Below, one piece after another: positions 1 to 6,274 of a stretch of DNA of 9,542 nucleotides. Where the stretch lies: assembly GCA_002169935.2 (NCBI GenBank), contig NHHC02000057.1, forward strand, positions 1-9,542, written 5' to 3'. A program made the position numbers and the translations under genes. A model generated the notes under the pieces. It saw nothing but the letters and a program-made list of their open reading frames with translations, searched no databases and had not been told where the DNA came from. The DNA comes from Candidatus Pelagibacter sp. TMED153. Its GTDB lineage: Bacteria; Pseudomonadota; Alphaproteobacteria; Pelagibacterales; Pelagibacteraceae. The first letter of the stretch is position 1, and each line of letters opens with the position of its first letter.

Positions 1-500
1 ATAAACTTTTGTCCTCTTATGATTATTGGCAGTTTTGGAGAAATACAGATGATAGAGATGTAATAAAATTTCTTAAAATGTTTACAGACCTAAAATTAAA
101 TAAAATTGAAGAATTAAAAAATGAAAATATTAATAAATTGAAGATTATCTTAGCAAATGAAGCTACGTCAATGTTGCATGGTAAATCTGCAGCCACAAAA
201 GCAGAAAAAACAGCAAAAACAACTTTTGAATCTGGTGGCTCTGGAGCGGATCTTCCAGAAATCAAAATTAAAGAGAGCGATTTAAAACAAGGAATGAAAA
301 TATTAGACCTATTGTCTGCAAATAAAATTATGTCTTCTAAAAGTGACGCTAGAAGAGCAATTAAAAGTAATGCATTAAAAATCAATAATGAAATCCTAAC
401 TGAAGAAAACAAAATAATTCAGCTAAGTGATTTCAATAATGAAAAAGTATTAAAAATTTCTTTTGGTAAAAAGAAACACTATCTTCTTAAAATTATTTAG
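1..500 (+). CDS. tyrS: Tyrosyl-tRNA synthetase, C-terminal part (5' end outside window)
   Basis: The protein is the C-terminal part of cytoplasmic tyrosyl-tRNA synthetase, which charges tRNA-Tyr. The frame is open from the window edge (first full codon at 3) to TAG at 498-500, so about 166 residues are visible. The first visible block, SSYDYWQFWRNTDDRDVIKF, is the conserved stretch just after the KMSKS loop; the Rossmann catalytic core and KMSKS itself lie upstream of the window. The last ~65 residues (from about MKILDLLSANKIMSS to the end) form an S4-like RNA-binding domain with the SDARRAIKSNALKIN signature and a closing VLKISFGKKKHYLL. A TTG at 9 lies inside the conserved block and is not a start. 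The 3' end overlaps the convergent AsmA-like gene by 8 bases, and no terminator is visible. Confidence 0.95.
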   Translation, partial: KLLSSYDYWQFWRNTDDRDVIKFLKMFTDLKLNKIEELKNENINKLKIILANEATSMLHGKSAATKAEKTAKTTFESGGSGADLPEIKIKESDLKQGMKILDLLSANKIMSSKSDARRAIKSNALKINNEILTEENKIIQLSDFNNEKVLKISFGKKKHYLLKII

Positions 501-2691
501 ATTTTTTTTGTTTTTCTAGGGCTTTAGTAATAAAACGAGGTGTCAATGTCTTGATTGGATTGATTGTAGTCTTGATTTTACCTGGCATTCCTTTCATTTT
601 AAAACTTACGCCAAACAAACCCTCACCAATTTCTTTAGGAATAATTATATTTCCAATAACTGGAATTTTAGATAAAAGTTTATTTAAATTTTTTGCTGGT
701 ACTAAAGTTCCTCTAAGACTAGTCAATCCAGTGGGATCTTTATAACCTTCCATAAGAACAGATATACTTGGGCCTACCGCATAAAGTTCTTTTAATTTTA
801 ACAATCCCTTTTCATTGCTCATATTAATTTCCATTTTTTCAAAAGACAAACCTTCGCCTTCGGCTAAATCAGCAAGACCTCCGAAATCAGCAAGGGATAA
901 AAGTTTTATAACACCTGGCGCATTAACTAATTTAAAATCTTCAATAATTAATTTTGAAGAAGACGTATCGTCTTCAATTATTGATGAAAATGTCAAAACA
1001 CCATCTGACAATCCTTTAAAAAAACCATATTCTGAAAGCAAAGGTTGAGGTAAATCTGAATAAATTTCTAGATATTTTTTTTTATTTTTTTTATCATTTT
1101 TCATAGAAATATCTAAAAATTTGTTATTTCCAAAATCTCCTTTTGAAGAAATTTTAACAAATTTTCCTTTTTCAATAACTCCTATTAATTTAAAGTTTTG
1201 AAGTTTTTTAGATAATGGTGTGTCAATATTCTTTAAGTTAATATCGATAGATTTGCTTATTTTTTGTAAAATATTATTTTTGGACTTTTGATTTAAAAAC
1301 TTATTTAAATTATTAGCATCATACTTAGTGCCAAAAATATTTATTTCTTTTCCAAAGTTTAAAGTAAAATCATTTTTTAAGTTATTTTTGTCAAAAGTTT
1401 TAACTTTAATTTTCTTTAACGAAATTATATTTTTATCTTTTTTATCAATTCTAAGTTTTTCTATTAAAATTAAACTTTTGTTTTCTTTATATTGTAAATT
1501 TTTAACATTAATAAAATCCTTTTTAACACCAATACTCAAAGAAATATTAGCAATTTCATTATTATTTTTTTTATAATTTATAAAATCGAAATTTAACTTT
1601 TGAATAAATTCAAAATTTAAATCAATATTTGAAATTTCATTTGAAAAATTGTTTTTAAAATCATAATTTTTATAATTTTTTTTATCAATGCTATAGGTTC
1701 CTGTTGCATAAATATTGTTCTTTTTATCTGAACTGTAACGAGTGTTAAAATTGGAATCTTTAAGATATAAATTATTAACATTTTTTTCTAAAAGTAAATT
1801 TTTGATAGATTTATCAAACTTAATAGACAACTCATTTATTTTACCTTTGTTTGTGTAAATATAATTGGTAACTTTAAATGTTTTATCAAAAGTTATATCT
1901 AAAAAATGATCTAGATTAGCATTAAAATTTGTTTCCATGTTTATAAATTTAAAATTTTTTGAAAATGGCAAGTATTTAGCAATATTCTCTTTGTTTATTT
2001 TAATGTCAGTACTAAAATCAGATTTTAGACTTATTTCTTTATTTTTTTTTATTTGTAAATTTCCATTTTTTATTAAAAAAGCATCTGTCTTGCTTTTAAT
2101 ATTTTTAATTAAAACGTCTGAAGAATCAGCGATAAAATTAAAACCTGTATCTTTTAAACTCAAATCATTAGTTATAATTGCATCCATTTCTTTTACTTCT
2201 CCTCTAGCAATAAAATCATCTATTTCTTGATTGTTGTTTAAATAAACCTCAACATCAGTAGTTAATTTACCATTCTTAACTTTATTGTTTATAAAACTAT
2301 TTAAATTAGATGGTTTTGTTTTAATGATAATTTTTTTCAACTGATTAATATTGAGTTCTTGTGACCTAACATTAATTTTAGTAATCTTTATCTTTGATTT
2401 AATTAAAGAGATAGGATTTAAATAAACTTTAACATTTTCAATGGGTATATCTAAATTTCGATATTCCAAATCTAGATTTTTAGTCTCTAAAAATAAACTT
2501 ATATCCTTTATATCAAACTTAAATCTTATTTTATCTAATCTTAATAAAACATGTTGATTGTTTTCATTTATTTTTTTTGAAATTATTCTGTTAAACTTAT
2601 TAGTTTCATAACCTACAGTAGATAAAACTATAATAAAAAAAATTAATACGAATAATAAAATTAAACTTGTTGTAAAAAATATTTTTTTCAT
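493..2691 (-). CDS. AsmA-like / YhdP-type envelope protein
   Basis: This 732-residue protein has one N-terminal membrane helix (about residues 4-27, after MKK) and a long, probably periplasmic body. The middle (about 40-530) is lysine/asparagine-rich and divergent, with the alternating hydrophobic pattern of beta repeats. The last ~195 residues (538-732) are better conserved in style: YSDLPQPLLSEYGFFKGLSDG, APGVIKLLSLADFGGLADL, GEGLSFEKMEI, LRGTLVPAKNLN and NPIKTLTPRF, which resemble the AsmA-like C-terminal (DUF3971-type) region of alphaproteobacterial proteins. Family members are implicated in outer-membrane biogenesis and lipid movement between membranes; the role here is inferred. The start ATG shares one base with the prfB stop (TAATG), and the nearest GGA lies about 14 bases upstream, so translation probably depends on coupling to prfB. 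It ends in TAA inside the 3' end of tyrS. The family is clear, but the exact subfamily is not. Confidence 0.8.
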   Translation of the reverse strand: MKKIFFTTSLILLFVLIFFIIVLSTVGYETNKFNRIISKKINENNQHVLLRLDKIRFKFDIKDISLFLETKNLDLEYRNLDIPIENVKVYLNPISLIKSKIKITKINVRSQELNINQLKKIIIKTKPSNLNSFINNKVKNGKLTTDVEVYLNNNQEIDDFIARGEVKEMDAIITNDLSLKDTGFNFIADSSDVLIKNIKSKTDAFLIKNGNLQIKKNKEISLKSDFSTDIKINKENIAKYLPFSKNFKFINMETNFNANLDHFLDITFDKTFKVTNYIYTNKGKINELSIKFDKSIKNLLLEKNVNNLYLKDSNFNTRYSSDKKNNIYATGTYSIDKKNYKNYDFKNNFSNEISNIDLNFEFIQKLNFDFINYKKNNNEIANISLSIGVKKDFINVKNLQYKENKSLILIEKLRIDKKDKNIISLKKIKVKTFDKNNLKNDFTLNFGKEINIFGTKYDANNLNKFLNQKSKNNILQKISKSIDINLKNIDTPLSKKLQNFKLIGVIEKGKFVKISSKGDFGNNKFLDISMKNDKKNKKKYLEIYSDLPQPLLSEYGFFKGLSDGVLTFSSIIEDDTSSSKLIIEDFKLVNAPGVIKLLSLADFGGLADLAEGEGLSFEKMEINMSNEKGLLKLKELYAVGPSISVLMEGYKDPTGLTSLRGTLVPAKNLNKLLSKIPVIGNIIIPKEIGEGLFGVSFKMKGMPGKIKTTINPIKTLTPRFITKALEKQKKSK

Positions 2692-3780
2692 TATTTATTT
2701 ATTATTCCAGCTTCAATAAATTGATCTATATTACCGTCTAAGACATCAGACGGATTTGTATTTTCAACTTTATTTCTTAAATCTTTTACAAGTTGATAGG
2801 GTTGTAAAACATAAGATCTTATTTGATGACCCCAGCCAATATCTGTTTTGGAGCTTAACTCTTTTTCATTTTCTTTCTCTCTTTTTTGTATCTCATGTTC
2901 ATAAAGTCTAGCTTTAAGCATTTTATAGCAAGTTTCTTTATTTTTATGTTGAGATCTTTCATTTTGACATTGTACAACAATCTTGGTTGGGGTGTGTGTA
3001 ATCCTTACAGCGCTGTCAGTAGTATTAACATGCTGTCCTCCTGCTCCGCTTGACCTATAAGTATCAATTCTTAAATCTTTTTCATCAACCTTAATGCTAA
3101 TATCGTCTTCTACTGCTGGATAAACCCAAACACTTGCAAAGCTCGTGTGTCTACGAGCTCCACTATCAAAAGGAGAGATTCTAACCAATCTATGGACACC
3201 AGACTCTCCTCTCATCAACCCATAGAGATAATCTCCGTTAACTTTCAAAGTTGATGATTTGATCCCCGCTTCTTCACCTTTGTGCTCACTAATTATTTGA
3301 TATTTAAATTTTTTTTTATCAAACCATTTTAAATACATTCTTCTCAACATATCAGCCCAATCTTGACTTTCGGTCCCCCCAGCGCCAGCATGTATTTCAA
3401 GATAAATATCAAAATCATCATCTTCTCCTGAAAGAAAACAATTAATTTCATTCTGTTTAATTTTTTTTAATAATTGATTAATCTTTAAATTGCAATCTTG
3501 TAAAATATCATCGTTCTTTTCTTCGAAAGCTAAATTATATAAGTCTTTTAAGTTATTAATTTCTTGTGTAGAATTTTTGTAAGAATTTAATATATCTTCG
3601 TAAATTTTTTTTTCTTTTACAGTTTTTTTAACTTTTATTTTGTCTTTCCAAAAATTTTCACTTAAGAGAGTTTTTTCTAACTCTTCTAGCTTTGATGCAA
3701 CATTATTATTTTCAAAGATACCCCCTGATGTTACTCAGAGTTTTTTCTATTTTAATTACTATAGTTTCAAAGTTTTGCAT
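2691..3780 (-). CDS. prfB: Peptide chain release factor 2, expressed by programmed +1 frameshift
   Basis: RF2 ends translation at UGA and UAA by triggering peptidyl-tRNA hydrolysis. Frame 0 starts at ATG 3780, reads 22 codons (MQNFETIV...SNIRGYL) and meets TGA at 3714-3712. A +1 shift skips T3714 and continues at GAA 3713 (ENNNVASKLEELEK...) to TAA 2693-2691, giving a 362-residue protein, close to the ~365 of E. coli RF2. Visible landmarks are HAGAGGTESQDWADML, the tripeptide anticodon SPF (about residues 202-204, which specifies UGA/UAA and marks this as RF2, not RF1) and the catalytic GGQ (247-249, SGAGGQHVN). The residue matching E. coli position 246 is serine. The ATG overlaps the mrcA stop by one base, with AGG about 11 bases upstream; the stop overlaps the next ATG by one base. 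The internal ATG at 3350 lies in the middle of conserved sequence and is not a start. Confidence 0.97.
3711..3730 (-). promoter_or_regulatory. prfB: prfB +1 programmed frameshift signal
   Basis: The minus strand reads AGG GGG TAT CTT TGA AA. A Shine-Dalgarno-like AGGGGG (3726-3721) stands three bases before the slippery CTT (3717-3715), followed by the in-frame stop TGA (3714-3712). This matches the E. coli prfB recoding site in sequence and spacing, except that the base after TGA is A where E. coli has C. When RF2 is scarce the ribosome pauses at UGA and tRNA-Leu slips from CUU to UUU, restoring the long frame; when RF2 is plentiful it terminates early. This is the known autoregulatory loop of RF2. 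The sequence match is direct; operation in this organism is inferred. Confidence 0.96.
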
Positions 3781-6128
3781 TAGTAAAATTGCCTATACTT
3801 TACTAGCTTATCATAACTATTAATTGAGATTAATTTGTTATTATCAATATTGTTAATATCTTTAGTTTTTAAAGCCTCAATAATTGTATTTTTATCGCCT
3901 AATGAAGATTTCAATCCTGTATCGTAGTCTAAAGAGGTTAAATAAATTCCTTTAGGTATTTTAAATTCTTTGAAATCTTCTTTGAAAAGTGCTTTCTTAA
4001 CAAAATCTTTAAAAATTGGTAGAGCGGCTTTAGAACCAGTTTCGTACTTTCCAAGAGTTTTTGGATTATCAAATCCTATATATACACCTATGACTAAATT
4101 TGAAGTAAAACCAATAAACCAAGCGTCATAATTATTATTTGTGGTACCAGTTTTTCCAGCTAAAGGAACTTTTAAATCTCTCAATTTTTTTGCAGTTCCT
4201 CTTTTTACGGCTCCTTCTAGAATGGAAATAATTTGATAAGCTGTCTCTTCACTAAATACTCTATCATTTTCGTATTTAATATTTGGAAAAATATTAGACT
4301 CATGTGAAAATTGATCACAACCAGTGCATTTTTTATTTTTTAATTTATAAATTGTTTTTCCTCTTCTATCTTGAATTCTACTAATTAAATTTGGTTTTAC
4401 TTGCATACCCCCATTTACAAAAGAAGAATATGCAGACGTAAGATTTATTAAAGATGTTTCTACTGCGCCTAGTGAAACAGATAACAATTCTGGGACATCA
4501 TCATAAATTTCCAATTTATTTGATAAATCTAAAATTTTATTTAAGCCCAATGTTTTAGCAATTCTAACAGTCATTAAATTTCTAGAATATTCGATACCTT
4601 TTCTTAAAGTTGAAGGTCCATAAAACTTTTTTCCATAATTTTCAGGTTTCCAATTTTTCAAACCGACGCCTTGACTTTCCACAAAGGGAGCGTCTAAAAC
4701 TATCGAATTAGGTGAATAACCATTTTCTAACGCTGCAGCGTATACAATTGGTTTAAAAGCAGAACCTGGCTGTCTTTTCGCTTGTGTAACTCTATTAAAT
4801 TCACTTGATCTAAAATTAAATCCACCAACCAAAGCTTTTACATCTCCAGTATAAGGATCTATAACTACAATTCCTCCATTAACTTTTGGATATTGTTTTA
4901 AATTCCAATAATTATTTTCTTTTTTTACAAAAATGATGTCTCCTACACTAAATCTATCTAAAATAGTTTTTTTGTTTGGTATGGCCCATTTAATTTTATT
5001 AATTGAAATCTGACTTTTTAATCCTTTAAGTGTTTTGAAATAAATTCCGTTTTCATTTATTTCTAAAATTTCTGCCTTCTTCCATTTTAAAGTGGGATCT
5101 ATTTTAAATTTTTCTAATTTTTTTTTCCAATTTGAGTCTTTCAATTTGTTTGTTAGAGGGCCTCTCCAGCCATGTCTTTTATCATATGACTCAATTCCAT
5201 TTCTTAAAGCATTAATCGCTTTAATTTGATAATTAATATTTAAAGGAGTTCTAATAGAAAGACCTTCTGAATAAAGTTTTTTAAATCCGTATTTATCTTT
5301 GATAGATCTTCTGACTTCTTCTGTGTATGAATTGGCTTCGTTTACAATTTCTATCTTACGTCTTTTAAGTTCAATTGTAGAATTTTTAAAATTATTAAGC
5401 TGATTTTTAGAAATATAGTTATTATCTTCAAGATTTTGAAGAACTAAATTTCTTCTAAATTTAGCAACTTCTGGATGTTTAAACGGGTCATACTTGCTAG
5501 GAGCTTTAGGTAAAGCAGCCAACAAAGCTGCTTCAGGATAATTTAAATCTTTTACAGATTTATCAAAATACTCCAAACTTGCGGCAGCTATACCATAAGT
5601 TCCTTGTCCTAAATAAATTTGATTTAAATATAATTCAAGAATTCTTTCTTTTGAATAAGCTCTTTCAATTCTAAAAGCTAATATAGCTTCTTTTATTTTT
5701 CTATTTAAAGAAACTTCATTTGTAAGTAAAAAGTTTTTAGCTACTTGTTGCGTTATGGTGGATGCTCCTTCTAGTCTCTTATTTTGACTTATGTTCTTTA
5801 AATTATTAATAAAAGCTCTCACTATACCTTTAGGATCTATACCTGGATGCTTAAAAAAGTTTTTGTCTTCTGCTGATAAAAATGAATTAATTACTTTACT
5901 GGGAACTGAATCAAATGGAATGAATAATCTTTTTTCTAAAGCATATTCTGCAATTAATTTTCCATCATTAGAGTATACTCTGCTAGAAATAGGAGGTTGA
6001 TAATTAGACAATTTTTTATAGTCCGGCAATCCAATTGAAAAATACCAAAGTGTAGAAAAAGCAAAAAATAAGCAAATTAGTGAAAATATGACTATAAACT
6101 TAATTGAAAAATTTATGAATTTTAACAT
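3780..6128 (-). CDS. mrcA: Penicillin-binding protein 1A, bifunctional glycosyltransferase/transpeptidase
   Basis: This class A PBP polymerises lipid II into glycan strands and cross-links them on the periplasmic face of the inner membrane. Its 782 residues begin with a short cytoplasmic N-terminus and one membrane helix (about 9-33). The GT51 domain (about 48-240) carries the catalytic Glu87 in SAEDKNFFKHPGID, GASTITQQVAKN (121-132) and KERILELYLNQIYLGQG (160-176). An OB-like insert spans roughly 330-410. The transpeptidase domain (about 420-700) has the nucleophile Ser456 in SAFK (456-459), SRN (515-517) and KTGT (659-662). All catalytic motifs are intact. A CTGC pair sits at 601-604 in an extracellular loop. 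The start ATG 6128 has TAGG about 9 bases upstream. It is first in the mrcA-prfB-AsmA chain and divergent from rne; the stop TAA overlaps the prfB ATG by one base. Confidence 0.95.
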   Translation of the reverse strand: MLKFINFSIKFIVIFSLICLFFAFSTLWYFSIGLPDYKKLSNYQPPISSRVYSNDGKLIAEYALEKRLFIPFDSVPSKVINSFLSAEDKNFFKHPGIDPKGIVRAFINNLKNISQNKRLEGASTITQQVAKNFLLTNEVSLNRKIKEAILAFRIERAYSKERILELYLNQIYLGQGTYGIAAASLEYFDKSVKDLNYPEAALLAALPKAPSKYDPFKHPEVAKFRRNLVLQNLEDNNYISKNQLNNFKNSTIELKRRKIEIVNEANSYTEEVRRSIKDKYGFKKLYSEGLSIRTPLNINYQIKAINALRNGIESYDKRHGWRGPLTNKLKDSNWKKKLEKFKIDPTLKWKKAEILEINENGIYFKTLKGLKSQISINKIKWAIPNKKTILDRFSVGDIIFVKKENNYWNLKQYPKVNGGIVVIDPYTGDVKALVGGFNFRSSEFNRVTQAKRQPGSAFKPIVYAAALENGYSPNSIVLDAPFVESQGVGLKNWKPENYGKKFYGPSTLRKGIEYSRNLMTVRIAKTLGLNKILDLSNKLEIYDDVPELLSVSLGAVETSLINLTSAYSSFVNGGMQVKPNLISRIQDRRGKTIYKLKNKKCTGCDQFSHESNIFPNIKYENDRVFSEETAYQIISILEGAVKRGTAKKLRDLKVPLAGKTGTTNNNYDAWFIGFTSNLVIGVYIGFDNPKTLGKYETGSKAALPIFKDFVKKALFKEDFKEFKIPKGIYLTSLDYDTGLKSSLGDKNTIIEALKTKDINNIDNNKLISINSYDKLVKYRQFY

Positions 6129-6166
6129 CTTAAATAACCTAATGCAGAAAATTTGGCCATCTTAGG

Positions 6167-6190
6167 GCACTCTTATTTTATTATGAGTGC
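6167..6190. repeat. Inverted repeat GCACTC-N12-GAGTGC
   Basis: The arms GCACTC (6167-6172) and GAGTGC (6185-6190) are perfect six-base complements around a 12-base AT-only loop. The right arm falls where the -35 box of the rne promoter would be, 17 bases before TATAAT. It could be a protein-binding operator or an RNA hairpin in a leftward transcript. It lacks a following T-run in the rne direction, so a terminator is unlikely. Confidence 0.5.
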
Positions 6191-6213
6191 AATTAGTGAA
6201 AAAATTGTATAAT
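6185..6213 (+). promoter_or_regulatory. Probable rne promoter
   Basis: TATAAT at 6208-6213 is a perfect sigma-70 type -10 box. The hexamer 17 bases upstream (GAGTGC, 6185-6190) is a poor -35 match and overlaps one arm of the inverted repeat. This would start the transcript near 6220 and give a leader of about 55 bases before the rne ATG. In such AT-rich sequence a chance TATAAT is possible. Confidence 0.5.
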
Positions 6214-6274
6214 ATTTAATTATGATAAAAGTCGAAATTACAAAATTCAATATATTAAAAGGAATTTACCTAAA

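Larger units (their letters stand above)
6129..6274. promoter_or_regulatory. Divergent mrcA/rne intergenic control region
   Basis: This 146-base stretch is the longest non-coding segment in the window and must drive mrcA leftward and rne rightward. It contains the inverted repeat at 6167-6190 and a perfect TATAAT at 6208-6213. No tRNA, small RNA or riboswitch fold is evident. I could not identify a convincing mrcA promoter; TTGCAC (minus strand, 6193-6188) resembles a -35 box but has no matching -10 at normal spacing. A possible rne ribosome binding site (AAGGA, 6259-6263) lies 11 bases before the ATG. Confidence 0.7.

Noticed and set aside
23..412. 129-codon minus-strand frame opposite tyrS.
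   Set aside because: It is antisense to conserved TyrS sequence, including the S4 domain, with no family signature of its own.
470..508. AAGAA/TTCTT stem near the tyrS end with a following T8 run (terminator-like).
   Set aside because: The stem is only five A/T-rich pairs, and the T-run starts well after it and inside the convergent gene; too weak to call.
551..2230. Four plus-strand frames (551-745, 815-1048, 1328-1576, 1937-2230) opposite the AsmA-like gene.
   Set aside because: Their hydrophobic, Phe/Leu/Ile-rich products are the expected mirror of Lys/Asn-rich coding sequence; no ribosome binding sites or motifs.
3351..3779. Apparent 430-base gap with no open frame upstream of a 219-residue RF2 fragment, looking like a pseudogene or truncated gene.
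   Set aside because: It is the normal 5' part of prfB. Reading the +1 frame from the TGA at 3714 gives an uninterrupted RF2 sequence into the fragment.
5791..6000. 69-codon plus-strand frame opposite the start of mrcA.
   Set aside because: It is antisense to the conserved GT51 domain, with no independent evidence.
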